This document shows positions 26,944 to 36,175 of a stretch of 64,000 nucleotides of DNA, piece by piece. A model generated the notes under the pieces. The model saw nothing but the letters and a program-made list of their open reading frames with translations. It made no database searches and was not told the origin of the DNA. This DNA comes from an uncultured Polaribacter sp. (GTDB lineage Bacteria; Bacteroidota; Bacteroidia; Flavobacteriales; Flavobacteriaceae): positions 235,360 through 299,359 of the forward strand of contig NZ_CANMUE010000004.1 in assembly GCF_947500975.1 (NCBI RefSeq), in the 5' to 3' direction. A program made the position numbers and the translations under genes. Every line of letters begins with the position of its first letter. The stretch's first letter is position 1.

Positions 26944-27864
26944 TTATAAAATAGGGATGCATAGATCTACAATAAACTTATTTTCTGGATGCTCAGCAGC
27001 ATTATTATAATAGATTTCAAAGGAATCTACTTCCGATTTTTTATAACCATTTTCAACCATAAAAGCAAAGCTAGCCTCCCAAGCTTGTTGAAATTGATAA
27101 GGGGTAATTTCTAATCTAGAAACAATACATTTTTTTGGTCTTAAAACTCTTAAATTTACTTCTCCATCAATTTCAATTGGGTCATTTAGAACAATGCAAG
27201 CACTCATTCTTAAATTATTTGGGTCTGTAATTTTAGGGCTGTCATGATAAATGGTAACCATTCTTGTTTGTTCATTTATCAAGCCTTTTGGTGTTGCCCA
27301 TTTTACCAATTTATTATAAATACTACCAATTTCTTCCATCTTTCCTTTATGAGCAATGTATCCTAAGTCTAATGTTGGTACTTTTTTAATTTCTGTTTTT
27401 GCATTCATTTTGATCCATTTTAAAGCATTGTTAACATTGCAAATATATTGTTCAAATGTAACTGTAATTTGTCCTTTTTTGCTTTCAGTTTTACAAATCT
27501 TGCTGTATTTATCAGGGCTTTCTTTTTTGAATTTGTCTGGAGAAATTCCGTAAAATTTTTTAAAAGCTTTTGAGAATGAAGATAAGCTAGAAAAACCTAC
27601 AGCTTCAGAAATTTCTGTGACAGATTTTTGTTTTTGATGTAATAAATAAGCAGCAGCTTTTTCAATTCTTCTTCTGGAAATATAATTATTAAGAGTTTCA
27701 CTAGTAACTACAGAAAAAAGACGGTGAAAATGAAAAGGAGAGAAATATGCTTTTTTACAAACTTTATCTAGATTTAGTTTTTTATCAAGATTTTCATCAA
27801 TATAAATAATTGCATTACAAATTCTATTAACTGTTTCATTGGGTATGTTTATTGCTTTTTTCAA
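26944..27864 (-). CDS. AraC family regulator with C-terminal GyrI-like domain
   Basis: A 306-residue regulator in the Rob/SoxS-like arrangement. The AraC double helix-turn-helix is N-terminal (about residues 10-115; PFHFHRLFSVVTSETLNNYI and AVGFSSLSSFSKAFKKFYGI). The C-terminal GyrI-like effector-binding domain spans about 150-306. This layout is known from multidrug and small-molecule sensors such as Rob and BmrR relatives. Its start overlaps the upstream membrane-protein gene by 4 bp. Confidence 0.92.
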   Translation of the reverse strand: MKKAINIPNETVNRICNAIIYIDENLDKKLNLDKVCKKAYFSPFHFHRLFSVVTSETLNNYISRRRIEKAAAYLLHQKQKSVTEISEAVGFSSLSSFSKAFKKFYGISPDKFKKESPDKYSKICKTESKKGQITVTFEQYICNVNNALKWIKMNAKTEIKKVPTLDLGYIAHKGKMEEIGSIYNKLVKWATPKGLINEQTRMVTIYHDSPKITDPNNLRMSACIVLNDPIEIDGEVNLRVLRPKKCIVSRLEITPYQFQQAWEASFAFMVENGYKKSEVDSFEIYYNNAAEHPENKFIVDLCIPIL

Positions 27865-28214
27865 GTACTTATTTTCTGTAATTTGTAATATAAAAATCCA
27901 CTTGCAAAATATAAAATAACATCTACAAAGTCTTTGGTATATCTTGCTAAATATTTTGGAAAAACAAATTCAAATAAGATACTATATATTAAACAAACAT
28001 ATAAAACTATTGGAAGAGAAATGGTGTAATTTTTATCATTTTTAGACCATTTTAAAACCTGTAAACTGATAAAAAGAACGATGGGTATGATTAAAAAATC
28101 ATTCAAATAAAAACCAATAATTTTTGGAAGAATAACATCAAAATATTGTAAAAAGTAGACTAAAGTTCCTGTAAATATAGAGCAATAGAAATAATATAAA
28201 AGTATTTTTTTCAT
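27861..28214 (-). CDS. Small four-helix membrane protein, unknown function
   Basis: I start at ATG 28214 (117 residues, MKKILLYYFYCSIFTG), because the longer frame from 28247 runs deep into the upstream gene. Four hydrophobic segments are visible (about residues 5-22, 38-56, 70-88 and 98-112), with a short KWSKNDKN loop on one face. No catalytic motif is evident and I cannot assign a family. It overlaps the AraC gene by 4 bp and starts 3 bp after the zinc-ribbon gene. Confidence 0.72.
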   Translation of the reverse strand: MKKILLYYFYCSIFTGTLVYFLQYFDVILPKIIGFYLNDFLIIPIVLFISLQVLKWSKNDKNYTISLPIVLYVCLIYSILFEFVFPKYLARYTKDFVDVILYFASGFLYYKLQKIST

Positions 28215-28216
28215 AC

Positions 28217-28531
28217 TTAACCAGCGGCAACCATTGCAATAAACCAAGCTAAACCTGCACCAATTGCACTAACAACCATAATTGCAGAATATAAAAACCA
28301 GCCAATAATTTTATATAAAAAATTAGGGTGTTTTTTTAAACGTTCTGCTAAATTAGGATGCTTTAATTCATAAACTGCTTTTTCTATTTCAGCTAGCTTA
28401 ACTTTTGCTGTTTTAATTTCTCTTTTTTTGGCGTCAGAAATCAAGGTGTTACAACTTATACAATATTCTTTATTGGTATTAAAAACACCACAATTATAAC
28501 ATTTTATGATTCTTGTAACACTACTCACCAA
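28217..28531 (-). CDS. Zinc-ribbon membrane protein, unknown function
   Basis: A 104-residue protein with an N-terminal zinc ribbon of two CxxC knuckles (CYNCG at about residues 11-15 and CISCN at about 24-28). A charged helix (about 40-70) and one C-terminal hydrophobic helix (about 75-100) follow. The ribbon would face the cytoplasm. Its start overlaps the stop of the upstream NDH-2 gene by 11 bp, so the two are probably coupled. No function can be assigned. Confidence 0.72.
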   Translation of the reverse strand: MVSSVTRIIKCYNCGVFNTNKEYCISCNTLISDAKKREIKTAKVKLAEIEKAVYELKHPNLAERLKKHPNFLYKIIGWFLYSAIMVVSAIGAGLAWFIAMVAAG

Positions 28532-29810
28532 GTTTTTTTTTGTTTTTATAAGGACGAATAATTAGTCTTGTTTCTCTGTCAAAACGGATATAGTTGTATA
28601 CCCAATTAAAAAAAACAATTACTTTATTTCTAAAACCAATTAAAGAAAATAAGTGTACAAACATCCAAACAAACCAAGCAAAAACACCTTGAAATTTCCA
28701 TTTTGGTAAATCTACAACTGCTTTATTTCTACCAATTGTAGCCATAGAGCCTTTATTATTATATATAAAAGCTTTTTGTTCTTTATTAAATAATTTAGCA
28801 ATAATATTTTTAGCAACTAATTTACCTTGTTGTATGGCAGGTTGTGCCATCATAGGATGTCCGTATGGGTTTTCTTCAGATGTCATACAAGCAATATCGC
28901 CAATGGCATAGATATTATTATAGCTTACAACTTTGCTAAAAGCATCAACCTTTATTCTTGCAGCTCTTTCAATAACGCATTCTTCATTTAAACCATTTAT
29001 AGTTTTTCCTTTTACACCAGCTGCCCAAATAACAGTTTCAGCTCTAAAATAATCTTCTCCTTTTGTGGTTACTGTTTTGCCATCATAATCTAAAACACGT
29101 AAGTTTTTCCAAACATTTACACCTAAATTTATTAAAAAATCTTCAGCTTTTTCAGATGCTTTTGCACTCATTCCTTTTAATAAACATGAAGAACTCTGAA
29201 TTAAATTAATTTGCATTTGTCTTATATCTAAATCAGGATAATCTTTAGGTAAAATACCTTTTTTCATTTCTGCCAAAGCTCCAGCTAGCTCAACACCAGT
29301 TGGACCTCCACCAACAATTACAAAATTCATTAAAGCTTTTCTTTCTTCTAAGTCAGATGTTAATAGAGCTTCTTCAAAATTTTCTAAAATTAAACTTCTA
29401 ATATTTAAAGATTGAGGCACAGATTTCATTTCCATAGTATGTTTTTGGATGTTTGTATTTCCAAAAAAATTAGTTGTAGAACCTGTGGCAATAATTAACT
29501 CATCATACTCTAAATTTCCAATAGTAGTTTCAATTTCATTTTTTTCGGTATTAACTTTTGTAACTTCAGTTAATCTAAAAAAGAAGTTTTCTACATCATT
29601 AAATCGTTTTCTTAATGGAAAAGCAATAGAATCTGGTTCTAAACCACCCGTGGCAACTTGGTAAAGTAGAGGCTGAAAAGTATGATAATTATGCTTGTCT
29701 ATTAAAACAACTTGTAATTCTTGTTTTTCAAGACCTTTTGCAGCGGCTAAACCAGCAAAACCACCACCAATAATTACTACTCTAGGAAAACTTGACTGTG
29801 GTATATTCAT
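28521..29810 (-). CDS. ndh: Type II NADH dehydrogenase (NDH-2)
   Basis: A 429-residue single-subunit flavoprotein that passes electrons from NADH to quinone without proton pumping. The FAD Rossmann motif is VIIGGGFAGLAAAKGL near residues 11-26, followed by the NDH-2 signature HNYHTFQPLLYQVATGGL near 40. The NAD motif VIVGGGPTGVELAGALAEM lies near 165 and the second FAD-contact motif YAIGDIACM near 300. The C-terminal amphipathic/hydrophobic region (about 370-410) anchors it to the membrane. Confidence 0.93.
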   Translation of the reverse strand: MNIPQSSFPRVVIIGGGFAGLAAAKGLEKQELQVVLIDKHNYHTFQPLLYQVATGGLEPDSIAFPLRKRFNDVENFFFRLTEVTKVNTEKNEIETTIGNLEYDELIIATGSTTNFFGNTNIQKHTMEMKSVPQSLNIRSLILENFEEALLTSDLEERKALMNFVIVGGGPTGVELAGALAEMKKGILPKDYPDLDIRQMQINLIQSSSCLLKGMSAKASEKAEDFLINLGVNVWKNLRVLDYDGKTVTTKGEDYFRAETVIWAAGVKGKTINGLNEECVIERAARIKVDAFSKVVSYNNIYAIGDIACMTSEENPYGHPMMAQPAIQQGKLVAKNIIAKLFNKEQKAFIYNNKGSMATIGRNKAVVDLPKWKFQGVFAWFVWMFVHLFSLIGFRNKVIVFFNWVYNYIRFDRETRLIIRPYKNKKKLGE

Positions 29811-29865
29811 GAAGATTTGATAAGGTTAAATCGAAAACAAATTTACTGAAAAGAAAGTTATTTTA

Positions 29866-30390
29866 TTATTTATAAGTAGATTTAATTTGTTGTAAAGTTT
29901 TTTCTGAATTGATAAATTTTATGATTATTTTTTTTCTAAGGATATTAATTTCTTCATTAAAATAGCTAGCCCATTTATCATCTTTAAATAAATGATTTAT
30001 TTGTTTTGTCTTTTTTTGAGCTTCAGAAAAGGTGAATAATTTTTGTGCTTCAATTGTTTTTTTTGTTTGAATTTTTGCTGATTTCTCTTCAAAATTCACG
30101 TCAATAAAAAATATTTTTTCTGAAGAATTAATAGGGTAGAAATTTGTCCATTTTGCAAAACCAATGACAATTTGTTGATTTTTATAATTTTTGTTTGAAA
30201 TTAATCTCCATCTACAATTGGCAACTCTTCCCCAATGATTCGATTTCCTGTAAACACCTTCGTCGGTATAAAAATAGATGCTTTCAGATTTACTTTTATA
30301 GTTGGTTTTGCCTGGAAACTTAAAATTATCAACTTGCTCAAATTCACAAAAAGTATGTTTAAAAAAGTTGGTTTGATTGTAAGTTTTCAA
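29866..30390 (-). CDS. Hypothetical protein, 174 aa
   Basis: A soluble 174-residue protein without signal peptide or membrane helix. The N-terminal two thirds look like a beta-rich domain (IYFYTDEGVYRKSNHWGRVA, CRWRLISNK, IVIGFAKWTNFYP). The C-terminal 60 residues form a helix rich in lysine. I do not recognise a family beyond recurrence in flavobacteria. It lies 9 bp downstream of the metallophosphoesterase gene on the same strand. Confidence 0.68.
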   Translation of the reverse strand: MKTYNQTNFFKHTFCEFEQVDNFKFPGKTNYKSKSESIYFYTDEGVYRKSNHWGRVANCRWRLISNKNYKNQQIVIGFAKWTNFYPINSSEKIFFIDVNFEEKSAKIQTKKTIEAQKLFTFSEAQKKTKQINHLFKDDKWASYFNEEINILRKKIIIKFINSEKTLQQIKSTYK

Positions 30391-30399
30391 AAGAAATAA

Positions 30400-31287
30400 T
30401 TATTTAATAATTAATTTTCTTGAAGGTTCTCTTTCAAAACCTTCTATTGTAATTGTATCTTTACCAAAATTCACTTTTGCAAATGCTGAGGTATTTTCTG
30501 TATCAACCATACCTTTAAAAGTTAAATAATGTACGTTGTCAACTTCTTGATATGCGCCTGCGTGATTATGCCCGTTAAAAAAAACTTTTACGTTTTTATA
30601 CGGTTTTATTAGTGATAAAAATTGATCTCTATTCCAGATGTTATGCTCATCAATTGGAAAAATAGGGAAATGACAATAAAAACCTACTTTTTGATTTTTG
30701 CTAACAGCTTCATCCAGCTCTTTTTTAACCCATAATAATTGGGTATTGCTCAAAGCTCCATTCCATTTTTTTAAATAGGGTAATTTTTTTCCTTTTAATA
30801 AATTGAATAAGGAGTCTGTTTGTTGTTGTTTTATCTTTGTTGTAGTTCCGTAAAAACTTAAGTCATTACCATCTAAAACGATAAATTTCCAATCATTTTC
30901 AATAAAACTATAATATCTTTTTTTGATGTTCAATTTCTCAAGCATTTTTTGCTTATTTGTTTCATCAACATCAAAATCATGATTACCTAAAACATGATAA
31001 GATTTAGATTTTAAAGTGTTCCATGTTGGTAAAATACTATCTAAACTTTTGATATTTTGATCTATAAAATCGCCCAAATGAATTGTGTAGTTTAAAGAAT
31101 CTTTATTTAAAGTTGTAACAGCTTCTTTAAGTCTTTTAGGTGCTTTTTTATAATATCTGTTCCATTTAATTTCGCAATTACAGTATTGACAATCAGAAAC
31201 TACTCCTACTTTAAAAGAAGAATAGTCTTTATTTGTACATGTAGAAAAGCATATTAATACAATAAGTAAAAAAATATTTTTTTTCAT
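30400..31287 (-). CDS. Metallophosphoesterase, lipoprotein
   Basis: I start at ATG 31287 (295 residues, MKKNIFLLIVLICFSTC) rather than an upstream TTG. The lipobox cysteine is at about residue 17. The calcineurin-like phosphoesterase motifs are present: HLGDFID near residue 72, LGNHDFD near 95, CHFPIFP near 205 and FNGHNHAGA near 240. Similarity is to ADPRibase-Mn-like or purple-acid-type enzymes that hydrolyse phosphoesters outside the cytoplasm; the natural substrate is unknown. Confidence 0.88.
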   Translation of the reverse strand: MKKNIFLLIVLICFSTCTNKDYSSFKVGVVSDCQYCNCEIKWNRYYKKAPKRLKEAVTTLNKDSLNYTIHLGDFIDQNIKSLDSILPTWNTLKSKSYHVLGNHDFDVDETNKQKMLEKLNIKKRYYSFIENDWKFIVLDGNDLSFYGTTTKIKQQQTDSLFNLLKGKKLPYLKKWNGALSNTQLLWVKKELDEAVSKNQKVGFYCHFPIFPIDEHNIWNRDQFLSLIKPYKNVKVFFNGHNHAGAYQEVDNVHYLTFKGMVDTENTSAFAKVNFGKDTITIEGFEREPSRKLIIK

Positions 31288-31332
31288 AAGTTTCAAAAAT
31301 AGTTAAAAGTGAAGACTTTTATTTAAAAATAA

Positions 31333-31364
31333 AAAACGCAACCAAATTAATGATTGCGTTTTAT
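31333..31364 (-). terminator. Terminator downstream of dnaK
   Basis: AACGCAA (31335..31341) and TTGCGTT (31354..31360) form the stem, with a 12-nt loop. A-rich and T-rich flanks make it work best on the minus strand, 40 bp after the dnaK stop. Confidence 0.65.
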
Positions 31365-31398
31365 TTATTTAAGAAAGTATGTTTTTCTTTTCAGTAAA

Positions 31399-33300
31399 TT
31401 ATTTTACCTCTTCGAAATCTACATCTTCAACATTGTCTCCTTGAGCATCTGCTTCTGGTTGACCTTGTTCAGCTCCAGGGTTTGCTCCTTCAGCTCCACC
31501 TTGTGCTGCATACATCTCTTCAGAGGCAACTTTCCAAGCTTCATTAATCTTTTCCATTGCTGCGTCTATTTGAGCTAAATCTTTAGATTCATGGGCAGCT
31601 TTTAATTCAACTAAAGCAGCTTCAATTGGTTCTTTTTTATCAGCAGATAATTTTTCGCCAAATTCTTTTAATTGCTTTTCTGTTTGAAAAATCATAGAGT
31701 CAGCTCCATTAATTTTTTCTGCAGTTTCTTTTGCTGCTTTATCCGCATCCGCATTTGCTTCTGCTTCTTCTCTCATTTTCTTGATTTCTTCTTCAGATAA
31801 ACCAGATGAAGCTTCAATTCTAATTTCATGAGATTTGTTTGTTCCTTTGTCTAAAGCAGAAACTTTAATGATACCATTAGCATCAATATCAAAAGTTACT
31901 TCAATTTGTGGAACTCCTCTTTGTGCTGGAGGTAAACCATCTAAATGGAAACGACCAATTGTGTTATTATCAGCAGCCATTGCTCTTTCACCCTGTAAAA
32001 CGTGAATTTCTACAGATGGTTGATTGTCTACTGCTGTAGAAAATACTTGAGATTTTTTTGTTGGTATGGTTGTGTTTGCATCAATTAATTTTGTGAAAAC
32101 ATTACCCATTGTTTCAATACCTAATGATAAAGGTGTAACATCTAATAATAATACATCTTTTACATCACCAGATAAAACACCACCTTGAATAGCAGCTCCT
32201 AAAGCAACAACTTCATCAGGGTTTACACCTTTACTTGGCGATTTTCCGAAGAATTTTTCAACAGCTTCTTGTACAGCAGGTATTCTTGTAGAACCACCAA
32301 CTAAAACTATTTCATCAATATCAGATTTAGATAAATCTGCATTTCTTAAAGCAGTTTCACAAGGCTCAATAGTTCTTTTTACTAAATCGTCAATTAATTG
32401 TTCAAATTTAGCTCTAGATAAGGTTCTAACCAAGTGTTTTGGTCCACTAGCAGTTGCAGTAATATATGGTAAGTTAATTTCTGTTGATGCAGAAGAAGAT
32501 AATTCAATCTTCGCTTTTTCAGCAGCTTCTTTTAAACGTTGTAAAGCCATTGGATCTGTAGTTAAATCCATGTTTTCATCTGCTTTAAATTCAGCAACTA
32601 ACCAGTCAATAATTTTTGCATCAACATCATCACCACCTAAGTGTGTATCTCCGTCAGTAGCTAATACTTCAAAAACTCCATCTCCTAACTCTAAGATAGA
32701 AACATCATGTGTTCCACCACCAAAATCAAAAACAACTATTTTTTTATCGTCATGAGATTTGTCTAAACCATAAGCCAAAGCAGCTGCAGTTGGTTCGTTT
32801 ATAATTCTTCTTACTTTTAAACCAGCAATTTCACCAGCTTCTTTTGTAGCTTGTCTTTGTGCATCGTTAAAATAAGCAGGTACAGTAATTACAGCTTCAG
32901 AAACATCAGAACCTAAATAGTCTTCTGCTGTTTTTTTCATTTTCTGTAATACCATAGCAGAAATTTCTTGAGGTGTATATAAACGACCATCAATATCTAC
33001 TCTAGGTGTATCGTTATCACCTTTTACTACTTTATAAGGTACTCTTTTTACTTCTTGTGAAGAATCAGAGAATTTGTTACCCATAAAACGTTTAATTGAA
33101 GAAACTGTTTTTGTTGGATTTGTAACTGCTTGTCTTTTTGCAGGATCACCAATTTTACGTTCTCCTCCTTCAACAAAGGCAACGATAGATGGTGTAGTTC
33201 TTTTTCCTTCTGCATTAGGTATTACAACTGGCTCATTACCTTCCATTACGGAAACACAAGAGTTTGTTGTTCCTAAGTCAATTCCTATAATTTTACTCAT
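31399..33300 (-). CDS. dnaK: Molecular chaperone DnaK (Hsp70)
   Basis: A 633-residue Hsp70. The ATPase domain begins with [17 protein letters not shown] and holds [13 protein letters not shown] near residue 190 and the [11 protein letters not shown] motif near 335. The linker [17 protein letters not shown] near 385 leads to the substrate-binding beta domain and helical lid. The tail is Gly/Ala/Glu-rich and ends in [10 protein letters not shown], close to the EEVD-like ends of bacterial DnaK. It binds unfolded peptides with DnaJ and GrpE, whose genes are not in this window. A sigma-54-like promoter candidate lies upstream. Confidence 0.98.
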   Translation of the reverse strand: MSKIIGIDLGTTNSCVSVMEGNEPVVIPNAEGKRTTPSIVAFVEGGERKIGDPAKRQAVTNPTKTVSSIKRFMGNKFSDSSQEVKRVPYKVVKGDNDTPRVDIDGRLYTPQEISAMVLQKMKKTAEDYLGSDVSEAVITVPAYFNDAQRQATKEAGEIAGLKVRRIINEPTAAALAYGLDKSHDDKKIVVFDFGGGTHDVSILELGDGVFEVLATDGDTHLGGDDVDAKIIDWLVAEFKADENMDLTTDPMALQRLKEAAEKAKIELSSSASTEINLPYITATASGPKHLVRTLSRAKFEQLIDDLVKRTIEPCETALRNADLSKSDIDEIVLVGGSTRIPAVQEAVEKFFGKSPSKGVNPDEVVALGAAIQGGVLSGDVKDVLLLDVTPLSLGIETMGNVFTKLIDANTTIPTKKSQVFSTAVDNQPSVEIHVLQGERAMAADNNTIGRFHLDGLPPAQRGVPQIEVTFDIDANGIIKVSALDKGTNKSHEIRIEASSGLSEEEIKKMREEAEANADADKAAKETAEKINGADSMIFQTEKQLKEFGEKLSADKKEPIEAALVELKAAHESKDLAQIDAAMEKINEAWKVASEEMYAAQGGAEGANPGAEQGQPEADAQGDNVEDVDFEEVK

Positions 33301-33350
33301 AACTAATATTTATATTAAAAATTTTTATTTCAATTTTACATTTTACATTA

Positions 33351-33367
33351 GTCAAACTATGTGCCAA
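33351..33367 (-). promoter_or_regulatory. Candidate sigma-54-type promoter of dnaK
   Basis: On the minus strand the sequence reads TTGGCACATAGTTTGAC. GG and the downstream GA are exactly 10 bp apart, as in -24/-12 sites (TGGCAC-N5-TTGC), with A in place of the -12 C. Transcription would start about 40 bp before the dnaK ATG. The same stretch is a poor fit to TAnnTTTG. Confidence 0.4.
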
Positions 33368-33467
33368 CCCTTAATTGACTAGAAAATGTCAGTTTTTTTT
33401 ACTTTTAAAAAATGATTTGTGACATATTGACATAAAATGTATCTAAAGAATAGAAGAATACAAGTAT

Positions 33468-33497
33468 TTGAATTGACTAATTAATTTCATATATTTG
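33468..33497 (+). promoter_or_regulatory. Promoter of the DUF2853 gene
   Basis: TTG at 33468..33470 is followed after exactly 19 bp by TATATTTG at 33490..33497, a textbook Bacteroidota housekeeping promoter. The predicted start at about 33503 leaves a 5' leader of roughly 33 nt before the ATG at 33536. Confidence 0.7.
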
Positions 33498-33535
33498 GAA
33501 TATTGAATAAATTATAAAAATAAATTAAAAAAATT

Positions 33536-33877
33536 ATGAGCAAATTTGACGAAAAAGTAGCTTTGTACAAAAAATTTATGGACGATAGAAATTTACGTTC
33601 TAACACAGAATTATTAGCAGCGGTAACAAAAGGTTTAGGACCTTCTATATATAAGGCAGATGCAGAAACTGTTTCTGGCTCTGATCCAAAAGAATTAGAA
33701 ACTGTTAAGAAAAATTTCTTAATAAAGAAATTAGGTTTAGAAGATAGTAGTGAATTAGATGCAGGAATTGAAGAAGTGATGGAAAGAATTGGAAAATCTG
33801 AAAGAAAAAAATATAGAGCAGTAGTTTATTATATGTTAATGAAGAAATTTGATAAAGAGGCTGTTTATGGTTTCTAA
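33536..33877 (+). CDS. DUF2853 family protein
   Basis: A 113-residue soluble helical protein. NTELLAAVTKGLGPSIYKADAETVSGSD-type sequence, split here as VTKGLGPSIYKADAETVSG, and the terminal AVVYYMLMKKF identify DUF2853, a small bacterial family with a known fold but no known function. It is a single-gene transcription unit between a strong promoter and a strong terminator, which suggests steady high expression. Confidence 0.88.
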   Translation: MSKFDEKVALYKKFMDDRNLRSNTELLAAVTKGLGPSIYKADAETVSGSDPKELETVKKNFLIKKLGLEDSSELDAGIEEVMERIGKSERKKYRAVVYYMLMKKFDKEAVYGF

Positions 33878-33903
33878 ATAAATAAAAAGATTATTATATA
33901 GTA

Positions 33904-33934
33904 AAAAAATCCAACTTTTTAAGTTGGATTTTTT
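33904..33934 (+). terminator. Terminator of the DUF2853 gene
   Basis: AATCCAACTT (33908..33917) and AAGTTGGATT (33921..33930) form a 10-bp perfect stem with a 3-nt loop, preceded by A7 and followed by T-rich sequence. It begins 27 bp after the stop codon. Confidence 0.85.
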
Positions 33935-33968
33935 ACATTTACAGCGTGTTATTATTTAAATTTTACGA

Positions 33969-35393
33969 ATGTCGCAATTTATAAGTGTTTTTGATATGTT
34001 GAAAATTGGTGTTGGTCCATCAAGTTCACATACATTGGGTCCTTGGAGAGCCGCTGAACAATGGATTCAAACTATTAAAACTCAAAATAAGTTTAATTTA
34101 ATTGATCGTATTCATGTAGATTTATATGGATCTCTTTCTTTAACAGGTAAAGGTCATGCAACAGATTTAGCTGTTTTACTTGGTTTAAGTGAAGCTGACC
34201 CAGAATACATACCCATTGAAGATATATTTATTATCATAGAAAGAATTAATACACAAGAAGAGTTGTATTTTAAGGGAGGGAAAAAAATTCCTTTTTTAAA
34301 GGCTAACATCAAATTTAATAGAGAGTTTTTACCTTTTCATGCAAACGGAATTACATTTAGAGGTTTTGAAAACGGTAATGAAATTTCTACGGAAACTTAT
34401 TATTCTATTGGTGGAGGATTTATTGTACAGGAAAATAATCATTTTGAAGAAGAAATAGAAATTAATAAAAACAACTTTCCTTATCCTATTAATAGAGCAA
34501 TTCAATTAGAAGAATATTGTGAAAAAGATAATTTAGCAATTTCTGAAATTGTATTAAAAAATGAGTTAGAATTACGTTCTGAGAGTGAAATTGATTTTGA
34601 GTTAAATAGAATTTGGGAAACCATGTTAGAATGCATGTATATTGGTTGCCATACAGAAGGTAGGCTTCCTGGAGGATTAAATGTAAAAAGACGTGCTTTT
34701 GATACGCATCAAAAACTAATAAAAAATACAAGTTATGCTAATCCTCAAGAATGGTTAGTAGCTATAAGAAGTACTGAAGTAAGATTTAGAGAAATTTTAA
34801 AATGGGTAAGTTGTTTTGCGCTTTCTGTTAACGAAGTAAATGCTGCTTTAGGTAGAGTAGTAACGGCGCCAACAAATGGAAGTGCTGGTGTAATTCCTGC
34901 GGTTTTAATGTATTATATGGTGATTGAAAATCATGAAGCTAATTTTGAACACGTTAAAAAATTCTTATTAGTTGCGGGAGAAATTGGTAGTATTTTTAAG
35001 AAAAACGCTACAATTTCTGCAGCAATGGGAGGATGTCAAGCAGAAATTGGAGTGTCTTCCGCTATGGCAGCTGGTGCTTTAACAGAATTATTAGGAGGTG
35101 CTCCTGCGCAATGTTTGGTAGCTGCAGAAATTGCTATGGAACATCATTTAGGTTTAACTTGCGATCCTATTGCGGGTTTAGTACAAGTACCTTGTATAGA
35201 GCGTAATTCTATGGGAGCAATAAAAGCAATTAACGCAGCAGAAATGGCTTTAGAAACAGACCCAAAAGAGGTAAAAGTTCCTTTAGATAAAGTAATTGAT
35301 ACTATGTGGGAAACTGCTAAAGATATGCATAAAAACTATAAAGAAACTTCTGAAGGAGGGTTGGCTATTAATGTAGGTTTAGCAGATTGTTAA
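33969..35393 (+). CDS. sdaA: L-serine ammonia-lyase, iron-sulfur-dependent
   Basis: A 474-residue single-chain serine deaminase converting L-serine to pyruvate and ammonia. The N-terminal beta domain begins SVFDMLKIGVGPSSSHTLGP, the family signature. The C-terminal alpha domain carries the [4Fe-4S] cysteines in GGCQAEIGVSSAM near residue 357 and in CDPIAGLVQVPCIERN near 398 and 409. It stands alone between the DUF2853 gene and a convergent envelope-protein gene. Confidence 0.95.
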   Translation: MSQFISVFDMLKIGVGPSSSHTLGPWRAAEQWIQTIKTQNKFNLIDRIHVDLYGSLSLTGKGHATDLAVLLGLSEADPEYIPIEDIFIIIERINTQEELYFKGGKKIPFLKANIKFNREFLPFHANGITFRGFENGNEISTETYYSIGGGFIVQENNHFEEEIEINKNNFPYPINRAIQLEEYCEKDNLAISEIVLKNELELRSESEIDFELNRIWETMLECMYIGCHTEGRLPGGLNVKRRAFDTHQKLIKNTSYANPQEWLVAIRSTEVRFREILKWVSCFALSVNEVNAALGRVVTAPTNGSAGVIPAVLMYYMVIENHEANFEHVKKFLLVAGEIGSIFKKNATISAAMGGCQAEIGVSSAMAAGALTELLGGAPAQCLVAAEIAMEHHLGLTCDPIAGLVQVPCIERNSMGAIKAINAAEMALETDPKEVKVPLDKVIDTMWETAKDMHKNYKETSEGGLAINVGLADC

Positions 35394-35527
35394 AAAAAAG
35401 TATAGGTTTTTCTTTTTTCTAATTGTTTTATAATATTTAAAGTGTAAACTGATAATGCAAAAAAAAAATAGAAGGATTTTTAATTTTATGGATGTTATAG
35501 AAACTCTTATACTTAAAAAGTAAAGGT

Positions 35528-36175
35528 TTATTTAATCTCAATTTTTTTTCCTAAAAATTTTGGTTCAACATTAAAAATAATATCAACAAAAACTTTAACT
35601 CTTGCAAAATATTCTCTTACTTGAGTTTTAAACCCAAAACTATTAGTTACATCTTTTGCATTATAACCAATAGCATTTATACCAAAATGTTCGGCCAAGT
35701 ATATTGCTCTTTCATTATGAAATTCTTGCGATATCATAGTTACGGAGTTTTGCCCAAAAATTTCTTTTAATCTTACAACCGAATCTAATGTTCTAAAACC
35801 AGCATAATCTAAATAAATTTTGTTTTCAGGAATCCCTCTTTTTAAGAGTTCATCTTTGAAATCTTTAGGCTCATTATTGTTTTTTGTTCTGTTATCTCCA
35901 CTGATAAGAATAAATTTAATTTTTCCAGCCTTAAACAATTCTACAGCTGCATTTACTCTATAGGTAAAATAAAAGTTTTGTTGACCATTTATCAATGTTT
36001 TAGAGGTGCCTAATAATAATCCAACTTCATTTTTAGGTATAAGCTTGGTGCTACTAAATATTTTCTCTTTAGCATTATTAATTACTACTAAATTAGCAAT
36101 AACTATTGCTAGTAAACTTAAAATAAAAAAATAACGAATATTTTTTTTAATGATTTTGAACCATTTTTTTTTCAT
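35528..36175 (-). CDS. SanA/YdcF (ElyC-like, DUF218) envelope protein
   Basis: A 215-residue protein with an N-terminal membrane anchor (about residues 12-32) and a DUF218 domain outside the membrane. VGLLLGTSKTLINGQQNFYF, RVNAAVELFKAGKIKFILISGDN and YLDYAGFRTLDSVVRLKEIFG are the family's conserved blocks. SanA-type proteins affect envelope barrier function in E. coli; the chemical reaction is unknown. It follows yaaA with no gap (36175/36176), so the two are co-transcribed. Confidence 0.9.
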   Translation of the reverse strand: MKKKWFKIIKKNIRYFFILSLLAIVIANLVVINNAKEKIFSSTKLIPKNEVGLLLGTSKTLINGQQNFYFTYRVNAAVELFKAGKIKFILISGDNRTKNNNEPKDFKDELLKRGIPENKIYLDYAGFRTLDSVVRLKEIFGQNSVTMISQEFHNERAIYLAEHFGINAIGYNAKDVTNSFGFKTQVREYFARVKVFVDIIFNVEPKFLGKKIEIK

